This document shows positions 53,241 through 62,567 of a DNA stretch of 64,000 nucleotides, in pieces. The first letter of the stretch is position 1, and the number at the start of each line of letters is the position of its first letter. Source of the DNA: Planctomycetota bacterium (lineage in GTDB: Bacteria; Planctomycetota; Phycisphaerae; WQYP01); contig JAKAEB010000004.1 of the NCBI GenBank assembly GCA_021818445.1, positions 1 through 64,000 on the forward strand, read 5' to 3'. Under the pieces are notes generated by a model that was not told the origin of the DNA, ran no database searches, and saw only the letters and a program-made list of their open reading frames with translations. Made by a program: the position numbers and the translations under genes.

Positions 53241-54146
53241 ATGGCATCCACCCAACGATCTGGCAACACGGTTTTTTTGATCGGCGGCAAGTACAGCCGC
53301 CCGGGTGCTGCATTGGGAAAATTACTGGTGTTTGTCATTATTGCGCTCATTGTGGTGGTGGCGGGCTATTACATGTTTTCCAAACCGAAGCCCAACCCTG
53401 CCGAGGCGTATCCCACCAGCGCTAAAAAGATGATCAATCAATTCTTCCAGCTTATTTCCACCGGTACCACATCCGCCGACCAGAAGGCTTTCAAATTGCT
53501 TTCTTTGCCGATCCGCAAAATCCATCACAAGCATCCCGGGCGCTATTGGCAGCGATTTGAGGATATGAATGTGTATCTGACCGATGTGTTCGGCACCACC
53601 TGGCCGGCCAATATTCGCATTGTTCATTCCACGAATCCGGAAAAGCCGGATGAATACATCGCGCATGTGCGAACCGAAGTGTTTCATATCACGGTGGCCA
53701 ATCAGAACCGCTACGCCAGCGCGTTGCCCCATCCCCATTACGGCCTGGTGGCGATAAAAGAATTTTCCTTTTCTGGCGGTGCCCAGGCCCAGCGGGCGGC
53801 GGCCGGTTCCAGTGTGCTTGGGGCAATGGGGTTGCAGGGGGCGGCCAACAATGTGGCGGGCATATCGGCGGCGTACAGTGCGGTGGATAACCTCAAGCCG
53901 TGGCAGATCAAGCATCGCCTGCTGCCGGTGGTGCTGCATCCCCATGCTGCGGCCCTGCGGCAGTGCATATATCAGCTTTGGCCGGTGCGTAAAGACCCCA
54001 CCGTCCGCATGGTGCTTAAGCAGATTGCCCACGACCCTCAATACGCGGTTAATATCCAGCAGGAAGCCCGGCATGTGCTGGCCGGGCATGTGTCAGATTC
54101 CACATTGATCGCCAATCAGGTGACGCACATTCATCCCAAATACTAG
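53241..54146 (+). CDS. Membrane-anchored hypothetical protein
   Basis: About 301 residues. The N-terminus (MASTQRSGNTVFLIGGKYSRPG) is followed by one membrane helix (LLVFVIIALIVVVAGYYMF, about 31-49) and a large soluble part: FQLISTGTTSADQKAFKLLSL, a segment with YWQRFEDMNVYLTDVFG, and an Ala/Gly-rich middle. No known domain recognised. It starts 53 bp after the amidohydrolase on the same strand; GGAG precedes ATG 53241. Confidence 0.72.
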   Translation: MASTQRSGNTVFLIGGKYSRPGAALGKLLVFVIIALIVVVAGYYMFSKPKPNPAEAYPTSAKKMINQFFQLISTGTTSADQKAFKLLSLPIRKIHHKHPGRYWQRFEDMNVYLTDVFGTTWPANIRIVHSTNPEKPDEYIAHVRTEVFHITVANQNRYASALPHPHYGLVAIKEFSFSGGAQAQRAAAGSSVLGAMGLQGAANNVAGISAAYSAVDNLKPWQIKHRLLPVVLHPHAAALRQCIYQLWPVRKDPTVRMVLKQIAHDPQYAVNIQQEARHVLAGHVSDSTLIANQVTHIHPKY

Positions 54147-54204
54147 ACGCGTATTAACCATCATGCCGCGGGCGTCATAAAGCCACCGGCTTGCCGGTGG
54201 TTGG

Positions 54205-55180
54205 CACGCTTCGCGGTGAACCAAGGTAACTATTTGCACCGCTGAGCGCCAAGGACGCGAAGACCAGCCAATCTGATTATTTCATATTTTTGTAATGCTA
54301 TCCGCGGCTCTGCGCGAGATCGTAACTCTTCTCTGTGCGAGTTAAGGTGTCATGCCGTTGGCATGATGGAAGCTGTTTTTTTGGCGCGCAGAGAAAAGGA
54401 GCCACAGGGGTTAAGTCACGGAATCGTCCCCACCGTAGTGGCCAAATCATGACAATTAGGCAGGTCCATATCCAATGTGCTTGGCGTTTCTTGGCGTCCT
54501 CTGCGATCTTTGCGGTGAACCAAGGTAACTATTGGCACCGCCAAGAGCGCCAAGGACGCAAAGACCGGCCAATCTGATTATTTCATATTTTTTTGTTTAT
54601 CTTTGTATCTCGGTGGCTCTGTGCGAGGTATTAAGACCTCTCCGTGTGATATTAGGTGTCATGCCGTTGGCATGATGAAAGTTGCTTTTTTAGCGCACAG
54701 AGAAAAGGAGCTACAGGGGTTAAGTCACGAAATCGTCCCCACCGTAGTGGCCAAATCATGATAATTAGGCAGGTCCATATCCAATGTGCTTGGCGCTTCT
54801 TGGCGTCCTCCGCGCTTTGCGGTGAACCAAGGTAACTATTGGCACCGCCAAGAGCGCCAAGGACGCAAAGACCGGCCAATCTGATTATTTCATATGTTTT
54901 TAATTATTTCTGCGTCGCTGTGGCTCTGTGCGAGGTATTAAGACCTCTCCGTGTGATATTAGGTGTCATGCCGATGGCATGATGAAAGTTGTTTTTTGGC
55001 GCGCAGAGAAAAAGAGCCACAGGGGTTAAGTCACGGAATCGTCCCCACCGTAGTGGCCAAATCATGACAATTAGGCAGGTCCATATCCAATGTGCTTGGC
55101 GTTTCTTGGCGTCCTCCGCGATCTTTGCGGTGAACCAAGGTAACTATTGGCACCGCCAAGAGCGCCAAGGACGCGGGGGA
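54205..55180. repeat. Tandem array of a ~300-bp unit, three full copies and a partial
   Basis: GGTGAACCAAGGTAACTATT recurs at 54215, 54514, 54821 and 55129, that is every 299, 307 and 308 bp. Each unit contains the palindrome CATGCCGTTGGCATG (CATGCCGATGGCATG in the last), TAAGTCACG, TCGTCCCCACCG, AATTAGGCAGGTCCATAT and an inverted pair of CTTGGCG/CGCCAAG-rich words about 12 bp apart. Short frames that cross the units (such as FFGAQRKGATGVKSRNRP) are repeat-driven, so I give no gene here. The array breaks off at GCGGGGGATTTTC near 55175, just before the GH51 gene end. Confidence 0.9.
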
Positions 55181-55303
55181 TTTTCATTGGCAGGAGAAGC
55201 GCGCCGGGACAAGCCCGGTGGTTGGCGCGTTCGCCGATGGCGGACACGCGGCGATAGGCGCTGGCGCTTATATATCGCCGGCCGCACCGCCCCGCAACGG
55301 CGT

Positions 55304-57286
55304 CTATTTCTCACCGATCCGCAAAATGGTCAGAGACCGTGCGGGAAACACGTAATGGAACTTGGCACCCGGAACGCCAAAGTGCGATATTACTGGTGCC
55401 ACTGCCATTTCATGATTGCGGGTGTTAAGACTGGTGAAGTGCGGCCCGGTCAGGGTGATCGCCTCACCAGCGGCAGACAGACCGCTCGCGCCCGTCAACG
55501 ACAGATTAACACCAACCTTATGTGCTGTTCCGTTCACAACCTTGATAATGATGGTGTGTTGCGGATCGTTGACGCCAGCAATTGCGGTGAACCGCCCGGG
55601 CACCGCCGCCGTCCGAACCTGATTGGTCGTACCGGGACGATCGGTCAACTGCAATGGCAGCATGCGTGTGGCACGGTTATTGGAGAACATCTCCTGTACC
55701 CAGTAAGACACAATTCCCCAGGCATGATTGGTGGTGAATTTAATTAAATCAGGATTCCACTGGCTGCCGTTACGGTTTACAAAAAGTGGTGCGTACGACG
55801 CCATTACCACCAGATCGCTGTTCTTTTCAAGGCCGGTCATCCATGCCGCCTCGGCAAGGGCGGCCCGCAGATCGCCTTTGCCGGCATGGCGGGTATCGGC
55901 ATATTCACCTACAAATACTTTGGGGCCGTTGCGGTTTTGATGATCGTACCGGTTGCGATTTTGCCAAAACCACTGCGGGCTTTGATAAAAATGTTCATCC
56001 ACGATGGGGGCATAGTGGGGGGCGAGATTGGCAACGCCGGCAAAAATTAATTTTACATGGGGATACTTCGCATGGAGCCGACTGAAGTAGGCATTGTAAT
56101 AATGCGGATACATCGGCGTAAGCATCCAAAACCCTTCATTGCCTACCTCCAGCATATGCATGTGGAACGGGGCGGGGTGTCCGTATTTTGCCCGCAAAGC
56201 GCCCCATTTATTACTGGTCGGTGCATTGGCGAATTGAATGGCATGGGAAATACTTTTCACCCATGGCCCGAGTTGGTCGTACGGTACCCGATCGTTGGCA
56301 CCCAGCGAAAAGCCGCAATTAAAGCCGTAAAGAGGCCGTGCGTGTAACTCCTGGCACATCTGCAGCATTTCCAGATAGCCGAAGCCGTCTGTCACCCAGT
56401 AACCCCAGGGGTCCCAGTGTCCCGGTCGTTTCGACACGGGGCCAATAGATTTATTCCAGTAAAAGCCATTGGAGAGGTTATTGCCCTCGGTGTAGTTGCC
56501 GCCGGGAAACCGTACAAACGATGGGTGCAGGCGAACCAGCATTTTCATCAAATCCGGCCGCAATCCATTAATTTGATGTTGATATGTATCAACTGGAAAC
56601 AGATCGACAATATTGAGATACAACGTTCCCAGGCCTACCGGCACAAACGCCAGCACGCCGTGGTGGGCAGTGGCGTTGGCCCGCAGGGTGATGTGAAACT
56701 TTTTCCAATGTTCACTTAAGCCATGAAGTGTGGCATTGGCCAGCACGCGGCGCTCACCGGCACTTTCCAGCCGGACAATCAGGTCTGAACTCATGCCGGG
56801 GCTGCGCCGGGCGTAAAACGACAGCCGATATCGCTTGCCATGCACAAACCGCATTCCCCAATATCCGGTGTTGACCAATTGAACGGCACCGGGCTGAGAA
56901 CCCCAGTGCATATCCACGCGGCCGCTGACGACATTTTCCTTGTTTAACGGGTGATTAAAATCCACCCACAGGCTTGCATTACCCTTGTGTGGGGTGACAA
57001 TCAGATGCCAGCCTACGGGATAATTCTGGTTCGCCACCCATTTAAATGTGCCATTCTTTACCATCTCGGCATACAGGCCCCCCTGACCGGCGTAATTGAT
57101 TTCCTCAAAAAATATGCCCCACAACTTTGGACTTATGTGTATGCCCGGTCGTCCGACCGCGATGCGCATGCCAGTTGCGGCATTGGCCAGACCCGCCTGT
57201 GATGCGGCGGCCAGCACGACGGCCAGCGCCAGCAGGCCGCGGCAAACATGGCTCCAGAGAGATGATTTCAGTCTGCAATCCACCAT
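55304..57286 (-). CDS. GH51 family alpha-L-arabinofuranosidase, secreted
   Basis: About 660 residues with a signal peptide (HVCRGLLALAVVLAAASQAGLANA). The retaining GH51 enzymes release arabinofuranose from arabinoxylan and arabinan. LWGIFFEEINYAGQGGLYAEMVKNG is the N-terminal hallmark, FVRFPGGNYTEGNN follows, the acid/base Glu is in LEVGNEGFW (about residue 382) and the nucleophile Glu in VFVGEYAD (about 461). Between the N-terminal part and the barrel lies a CBM-like beta domain (KRYRLSFYARRSPGMSSDL). The C-terminal beta domain ends FPARSLTILRIGEK. GAGGAG precedes the ATG at 57286. Divergent from the mreD-like gene. Confidence 0.92.
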   Translation of the reverse strand: MVDCRLKSSLWSHVCRGLLALAVVLAAASQAGLANAATGMRIAVGRPGIHISPKLWGIFFEEINYAGQGGLYAEMVKNGTFKWVANQNYPVGWHLIVTPHKGNASLWVDFNHPLNKENVVSGRVDMHWGSQPGAVQLVNTGYWGMRFVHGKRYRLSFYARRSPGMSSDLIVRLESAGERRVLANATLHGLSEHWKKFHITLRANATAHHGVLAFVPVGLGTLYLNIVDLFPVDTYQHQINGLRPDLMKMLVRLHPSFVRFPGGNYTEGNNLSNGFYWNKSIGPVSKRPGHWDPWGYWVTDGFGYLEMLQMCQELHARPLYGFNCGFSLGANDRVPYDQLGPWVKSISHAIQFANAPTSNKWGALRAKYGHPAPFHMHMLEVGNEGFWMLTPMYPHYYNAYFSRLHAKYPHVKLIFAGVANLAPHYAPIVDEHFYQSPQWFWQNRNRYDHQNRNGPKVFVGEYADTRHAGKGDLRAALAEAAWMTGLEKNSDLVVMASYAPLFVNRNGSQWNPDLIKFTTNHAWGIVSYWVQEMFSNNRATRMLPLQLTDRPGTTNQVRTAAVPGRFTAIAGVNDPQHTIIIKVVNGTAHKVGVNLSLTGASGLSAAGEAITLTGPHFTSLNTRNHEMAVAPVISHFGVPGAKFHYVFPARSLTILRIGEK

Positions 57287-57374
57287 ATCGATACACTCCT
57301 CGTTTTATGCCGGTAACCAGATGCCCCGCAGCCGACTGTTATTTGCCGCACCCAGAGAACCACCTGATTTTCGT

Positions 57375-57380
57375 TATAAT
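57375..57380 (+). promoter_or_regulatory. Candidate -10 box before the mreD-like gene
   Basis: TATAAT at 57375-57380 in the divergent gap between GH51 and mreD; no good -35 partner at standard distance. Confidence 0.35.
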
Positions 57381-57455
57381 GTTTACGATTGTCAACCCCC
57401 TCGTGTTTCGGGCGGCGCTTTGCAACTGGCATCGCAGGCCGCATACTCTCCATTT

Positions 57456-58001
57456 ATGCGATGGATCACGTTCTTTGCCTTGCTTTACATTGCCGCGGCA
57501 TTGCAGGCCGCCCATCTGGGGCAACTGAATTTAACCGGATATTTTCATTTGGAATTTATTCCATTGCTGGCGATCTTCTACAGCCTGTACGCTGAACGCG
57601 ACTCGGCCATGCTTGCCGCCCTGCTTTGCGGCCTGGTTTACGATCTGACGAGTCCATCACTGCTGGGGTTGGAGATGGTGCTGCTGGGTTTGCTTTCCAT
57701 GGGCATTACCAATATTCGCGCCCACGTGTTTCGTAACAATTTTATCAGTCAGATGGTGATTACCTTTTTAACCGTCACGCTGTTTCTGTATGGACGGATG
57801 ATCATCAGCAATCTGCTTTTGTGGACGGCCGGCAAACATGCCCTTGTACCGACAAATCTTGCCATTTGCCTGATTATTTTAAGTTCGGCGATTTATTCCG
57901 CAGCCGTCGCACCGTTGTTGTTTCGCGCCCTGTTTTTTCTCGGTGCCCTGCTGGGTTTTGACAGCCATACCGGACGGGCCGGGCGGCTGGCGCGAAAATA
58001 A
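57456..58001 (+). CDS. mreD: MreD-like rod shape-determining membrane protein
   Basis: About 181 residues with about five membrane helices: FFALLYIAAALQAAHLG, FIPLLAIFYSLYA, AALLCGLVYDLTS, ISQMVITFLTVTLFLYG and FRALFFLGALLGF. Length and helix pattern, the acidic residue in LLCGLVYDLTSPSLLG and the GLVYD-type patch match MreD of the cell-elongation complex. It is separate from mreB/mreC (not in the window) and 9 kb from pbp2-rodA. ATG 57456 has no evident ribosome site; a longer in-frame start is possible. Assignment moderate, since MreD sequences are weakly conserved. Confidence 0.65.
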   Translation: MRWITFFALLYIAAALQAAHLGQLNLTGYFHLEFIPLLAIFYSLYAERDSAMLAALLCGLVYDLTSPSLLGLEMVLLGLLSMGITNIRAHVFRNNFISQMVITFLTVTLFLYGRMIISNLLLWTAGKHALVPTNLAICLIILSSAIYSAAVAPLLFRALFFLGALLGFDSHTGRAGRLARK

Positions 58002-58046
58002 CCGGTGGTTCGGCATCCACATTGCTGCCCGCATTGCCGTCTGTGG

Positions 58047-59210
58047 TTACGGCCGGGCGCGGCTGGCCAGGTTATCAAGGATGCTCATAAAGTTCATATA
58101 GGCATGAAATGGCGATTCATAGGTGCTGAAATCGGGAGTTGACGCATCGCCAAGGTGCCGGGTGTTCATGTAAAAAAAGTGGTCACTGGTAGTCAGCCTC
58201 CGCCAGTCGCTTAGCAGCACTTCATCGTTTCCAGCCTTGATGGCGTTTTCCAACCGGTAAAGTTCCTGCATGGCATTGGATTGCATGGCGTTGCCCAGCC
58301 AGCAGGATAGATCGCGATGGGTGTCCGTCCAGCCGATATTTCTCGGCACGCTGATCTCCCGTAGCGGCTTGACGGCATCGATGATTTGCGACGGTGTAAC
58401 CAGCGAACCGCCCAGGGCGAAAATGTATTCCGGCAGGGCCATGAAAAAATCAAAAATGCCGGTCTCTTCGCCGTGGCGCTCGCCGAGATTTTCCAGATCA
58501 AGACCGACAAGCCCATAATCCCCATGAAGTCCCATGAGCCAACGGGCGTATTTGTCTGCCATCAGCGGCCACTGGGACCACGTTCTGGCGGAAAATCGCA
58601 TCGAGATATCTTCACTTAGCCGGTAGTGCCGCAGCAGCAAACGAAGGTTTTCGCGCATGCCGGTGTAGACGTGTGTGGGCGCATTATGGTCACCGAGGAC
58701 GCCTTCCCATCCCTCGATGATGGCGGCTTCCACGCGGGTGGAACTTAGCATGCGCCCCACCTCGTTGGAATAAATGAGGTTGGAATTGCGGAAGACACGC
58801 GGATTTTGGCCGAAGTATTTTTTTATAATGTGGCGATGCAGTCGAACCTGCTGCCGGAATTCATCCGGCGAATAGAGAAATGCCAAGCTGTGGTGGGATG
58901 GTTCGCAGAGAAATTCCACACAGCCGGTTTTGGCCAAACCCTGCAATTGCAGCAGCACATCGGGGTAATAGAGTTCAAACTGTTCAATCGCGGTACCGGA
59001 AATACCCAGCGTAAGGCGAAATGCCTCGCCATAGCGTCGTGCCATTTGACTGAATAAGTCGATTGACGGCAGATAACTGCTTCGCGCCACTTTATGAATG
59101 AGCTGATTATTCAGATGAGAATCAAAGTATTCCGGTTCAGAATCAAATGCGCTGTAACGCCGCAGTCTGAATGGCTGATGAATCTGAAAGTAAAGGCAAA
59201 TCGCAACCAT
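58047..59210 (-). CDS. GH57 family glycoside hydrolase
   Basis: About 387 residues, no signal, so cytoplasmic. MVAICLYFQIHQPFRLR is the GH57 first motif (HQP), SGTAIEQFELYYPDVLLQLQ and EFLCEPSHHSLAFLY follow, with the catalytic Glu region near VEAAIIEGWEGVLG and the Asp/Glu patch GLDLENLGERHGEE. GH57 includes amylases, 4-alpha-glucanotransferases and branching enzymes; the short form with the N-terminal HQPFRL resembles alpha-amylase-like members. No glycogen or trehalose gene is adjacent. ATG 59210 chosen as it begins at the conserved start; nine extra residues are possible upstream. Confidence 0.86.
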   Translation of the reverse strand: MVAICLYFQIHQPFRLRRYSAFDSEPEYFDSHLNNQLIHKVARSSYLPSIDLFSQMARRYGEAFRLTLGISGTAIEQFELYYPDVLLQLQGLAKTGCVEFLCEPSHHSLAFLYSPDEFRQQVRLHRHIIKKYFGQNPRVFRNSNLIYSNEVGRMLSSTRVEAAIIEGWEGVLGDHNAPTHVYTGMRENLRLLLRHYRLSEDISMRFSARTWSQWPLMADKYARWLMGLHGDYGLVGLDLENLGERHGEETGIFDFFMALPEYIFALGGSLVTPSQIIDAVKPLREISVPRNIGWTDTHRDLSCWLGNAMQSNAMQELYRLENAIKAGNDEVLLSDWRRLTTSDHFFYMNTRHLGDASTPDFSTYESPFHAYMNFMSILDNLASRARP

Positions 59211-59977
59211 AATCGCTAACTTGCAGGCCTCCGCCACACCCCGAATAACCTGGAGTATACCGGTATGGGCCAGATGTGGCCATCAAATCCGCATGATGCA
59301 GGCAATTGATCTCCGCCTGCAAATTGCGATTCACCAATCTCATCGGGGCGGGCGCGGATTGTAGATGCGTCAGTCGAGCGGGCAGATCGGCAGGGTCGCA
59401 TGTGGGCCGTGGCCGACTCTCAGAGCCCATCTGGCAATCCCGCCGGGAGCGCCTTGGGGCGGCATGTGGGGCAATTCCGCCCGCCGCAACACGCTCGATC
59501 CATCGGCATCATCGCCATCGGCCAGTATCCTAAGCCAGTGAACCGTCACTTCAACTGCCACCCGATTGTACCATCCGATGTGTGTATTTTCACAATGCAC
59601 CGGCGAACTTGCCGGAAGCGGCGCGTGATATTAGCCCCGCCATCCGCCGATGCCAAAGTCCTTGCCATGGTTGCAAGTTGCTTTGGGATATCTTTGCGAT
59701 ATCCATACCATTTGCGATGTACGTTTACATCGGACCGGCACCTACCGGGAAACGCTGGATATCGTGGGTTTTTCGGTGTTTTCACCGCCGCCGAGAAAAA
59801 TGGCCACGCCCATTTTTTTTTTCGCGTTCCGCCCGACGTGCACCATGCTCAATTGTTGATATGATGCGTGCGATGGTACCGTCGTGGTTGTCGGCGTGGC
59901 CCAATTGACGGGCGTATAAACGGTACCGTGCCGAAATTAAGGCCCTTGTGGCCAGCGCGACATTTGGGGTAACGGTC
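59211..59977. other. Divergent intergenic region without supported genes
   Basis: About 770 bp. Overlapping frames such as 59400-59864 (plus) and 59370-59600 and 59546-59785 (minus) show neither a recognisable domain nor a ribosome site. It should hold promoters for the GH57 gene and the methyltransferase gene. Confidence 0.45.
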
Positions 59978-60901
59978 ATGGATGAGAACCATATTTATCA
60001 GCGCGATTGCATTGAAGGCCTCGCGGAATTGCCTGAGGGCAGTGTCGATCTGGTATTCGCCGATCCACCGTTCAACATCGGTTACAAATATGATGTCTAC
60101 GAAGACAAAAAAGCTGCTGACGACTATCTGAACTGGACGCGGCAATGGGGGGCTGGGGTGTATCGCGCGCTGAAACCGACCGGTACGTTCTGGCTGGCGA
60201 TCGGCGATGATTTTGCCGCTGAATTAAAAATTCTGTTTCAGCGCGAGCTGGGGTTTATCTGTCGCAGTTGGGTGCTGTGGTATTACACATTTGGCGTTCA
60301 TTGCAAGTTCAAATTTGCCCGCAGTCATACGCACCTGTTTCACTTTGTGAAGGCCGCGGCGGGATTTACATTTAATGATGCTGAAATTCGTGTACCGTCA
60401 GCCCGGGCCCTCGTCTACGCCGATAGCCGCGCAGACCCCGCCGGTCGCCTGCCGGACGATACATGGATACTGCGTCCTCAGGATGCCCCGCAGGCATTTA
60501 AGCCCGACGAGGATGTCTGGTATGTGCCGCGCGTGTGCGGAACCTTTAAGGAGCGGGCCGGTTGGCATGGCTGTCAAATGCCGGAGCAAATTCTCGGTCG
60601 AATTATCAGGGTATCATCAAACCCCGGCGAACTGATCGTTGATCCGTTTGGCGGCAGCGGGTCAACACTGGTAACGGCCAAAAAGCTTGGTCGTCGCTAC
60701 ATCGGGTTTGAATTATCCCCGGAGTATGCCGCCCGCATTGCCACCCGGCTGGATGAAACGCGAACAGGTGAGCCACTCCTTGGGTCGGTGGAACCACTCA
60801 CATCCGCACCGTCCACACGCGACGGCAAAACCATCCGGACTAAACATACTGCCCCAACGGAAGCCGCGCCGCCCGAACTTTTCGCCAATGCCGAATCCTG
60901 A
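59978..60901 (+). CDS. Orphan DNA methyltransferase (N4-cytosine / N6-adenine, beta class)
   Basis: About 307 residues. Catalytic motif [12 protein letters not shown] near residue 30 comes before the SAM-binding motif [25 protein letters not shown] near 220, the beta-class order seen in CcrM, HinfI-type and N4-cytosine enzymes. The unique part between them ([19 protein letters not shown] ... [20 protein letters not shown]) would recognise DNA. No restriction endonuclease or specificity gene is next to it, so it is orphan and may serve regulation or host marking. ATG 59978 chosen; an in-frame start 10 codons earlier is possible. The last ~40 residues are low-complexity Thr/Pro/Ala/Glu. Confidence 0.87.
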   Translation: MDENHIYQRDCIEGLAELPEGSVDLVFADPPFNIGYKYDVYEDKKAADDYLNWTRQWGAGVYRALKPTGTFWLAIGDDFAAELKILFQRELGFICRSWVLWYYTFGVHCKFKFARSHTHLFHFVKAAAGFTFNDAEIRVPSARALVYADSRADPAGRLPDDTWILRPQDAPQAFKPDEDVWYVPRVCGTFKERAGWHGCQMPEQILGRIIRVSSNPGELIVDPFGGSGSTLVTAKKLGRRYIGFELSPEYAARIATRLDETRTGEPLLGSVEPLTSAPSTRDGKTIRTKHTAPTEAAPPELFANAES

Positions 60902-60943
60902 AAAAAATCCGCAGGACGCTGGGCAGCCCAGCGTATTAATTTT

Positions 60944-62515
60944 TTATCGCACAGGGCTGAGCCTTCTCCGCCAACTGCTTCCCGAAGGGGAATCCTGAAC
61001 CTGAGCGCCGAGGGCTTCAATTTCCTGGCGCAGTTGATCGCTGCGGGCAAAATCCCTGTTTCTTCGCGCTGCCGACCTCTCGTGCATCAAAGCATCGATT
61101 TTGGCCGATGTTTCCGGCTTTAATGGATGCAACGGAGCAAAAATAATGTCCAGCACCACATCCACCTTCTTCAACAGCGAAGTGATGGATTTGGCCTTTG
61201 CAGCAGGGATATTTTTCGCCCGGCCCACTTCTGCGGTCCACGCGAAAAGATGTCCCAGCGCACCGGCCATATTAAGGTCATTTCCCAGTTCGCCAACAAA
61301 ATCGCGCAGTAATGTCTCTTCCCGCTTTTCCATCACATGCGATTGAATGTTTCCCTCACCATCCGCATTGGCCGCGTTTGCCGATCGCTGGGCTAAATCA
61401 CGCAGCGACTCAACGGCCGCAGCCGCATCGTGCAGAGCCGAGAGACTGAAATTCATGGATTCCCGATACCTCGTTGCCAGCAGGGCATAGCGAATGGCAA
61501 GAGGATCAAAGCCCTGATGCGTCAGGTCGCGAATGGTATAAAAGTTGCCCTTGGATTTTGACATTTTTTCCCCGTCCACCATGAGGTGCCGGGTGTGCAT
61601 CCAAAACCGGGCAAAGGGCTTATCCGTGCAGGCCTGCGATTGGGCAATTTCGCATTCGTGGTGTGGAAAAATGTTGTCTTCACCTCCGGTGTGGATATCC
61701 AGCGTGGTGCCCAGTATTGCCATCGCCATAGCGCTGCATTCGATATGCCACCCCGGGTAGCCTTCGCCCCACGGGCTGGGCCATCGCATCACATGATTGG
61801 AATCGGGCTTCCATAAAAAGAAATCGGCGGGATTGCGCTTAGCCGCCTGTTCCGCCGTGCGGCCACCTGCGCCATGGCTTAATCGGTCAATCGAATTGCC
61901 CGATAGCCGACCATATTCCGGAAAACTGCTGATGTCGTAATACACCACGCCGTCGGAACCGATATAGGCGTGCCCCCGGGCGATGAGAGTCTCGATCATT
62001 TTAATAAATTCGCCAATATGCCGGGTTGGGCGGGGCATAATAGCTTCGCGGTCCGGTTCCGCAGCGGCATCATGGCGCTGCAGGACCCGCAGCCGCATGG
62101 CCCGGCCGTCGGCGAGAAATTCCCTCGCAAAATAATCGGCCACCTGAAACGGATCGCCCGGATCATCCACCGGTGCCCGTCCGGTCTTTTTCGACGCCTT
62201 CATTTTTTCCACGGCCACCGCCAGTTTGTCCTGCCCGCCACCATCCGCCCGGTCATCCTCCGTCATGTGGCCCACATCCGTCATATTCATGACCTGCATC
62301 ACCTCGGCACCGCAGAGTTCTAAAAAGCGGCACAACACATCGGCAAAGACGAAGGCCCGAAAATTACCGATATGGGCATAGTCGTAAACCGTCGGCCCGC
62401 AGGAATACACGCGGCAGATTTTTCCTTTTAATATGTCGTCCGGAGCGGTGCTGTCCGATGCGGCGGCAAATTCGTCCAACTGGTGATGCAGAGTATTGTA
62501 GAACGTGATACGCAT
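60944..62515 (-). CDS. cysS: Cysteinyl-tRNA synthetase
   Basis: Class I aminoacyl-tRNA synthetase that charges tRNA-Cys. About 523 residues: the zinc-binding Cys in CGPTVYDYAHIGNFRAF, with HIGN as the HIGH motif; GWHIECSAMAM and GGEDNIFPHHECE supply the other zinc ligands; KMSKSKGNFYTI is the KMSKS loop. The C-terminal helical domain ends ALMHERSAARRNRDFARSDQLRQEIEALG (in parts), the tRNA-binding end of the family. An insert of about 40 residues (MTEDDRADGGGQDKLAVAVEKM ... PVDDPGDP) lies after the HIGN region. Starts at ATG 62515. Followed by lpxB upstream on the same strand. Confidence 0.96.
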   Translation of the reverse strand: MRITFYNTLHHQLDEFAAASDSTAPDDILKGKICRVYSCGPTVYDYAHIGNFRAFVFADVLCRFLELCGAEVMQVMNMTDVGHMTEDDRADGGGQDKLAVAVEKMKASKKTGRAPVDDPGDPFQVADYFAREFLADGRAMRLRVLQRHDAAAEPDREAIMPRPTRHIGEFIKMIETLIARGHAYIGSDGVVYYDISSFPEYGRLSGNSIDRLSHGAGGRTAEQAAKRNPADFFLWKPDSNHVMRWPSPWGEGYPGWHIECSAMAMAILGTTLDIHTGGEDNIFPHHECEIAQSQACTDKPFARFWMHTRHLMVDGEKMSKSKGNFYTIRDLTHQGFDPLAIRYALLATRYRESMNFSLSALHDAAAAVESLRDLAQRSANAANADGEGNIQSHVMEKREETLLRDFVGELGNDLNMAGALGHLFAWTAEVGRAKNIPAAKAKSITSLLKKVDVVLDIIFAPLHPLKPETSAKIDALMHERSAARRNRDFARSDQLRQEIEALGAQVQDSPSGSSWRRRLSPVR

Positions 62516-62567
62516 GGGTTAATAAGTCCTTGTGAGATTACATGCCGACAACGCGGCGACGGTCGTA

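Noticed and set aside
54335..54577. Open frame encoding RKGATGVKSRNRP-type peptide, repeated at 54989
   Set aside because: The peptide recurs only because the DNA lies in the tandem array; frames differ or are broken between units.
54205..55180. Possible CRISPR array
   Set aside because: The repeats are about 300 bp, contiguous and without unique spacers; no cas gene nearby.
59400..59864. 154-codon plus-strand frame between GH57 and the methyltransferase
   Set aside because: No recognisable domain and no ribosome site; competing frames of similar length lie on the minus strand.
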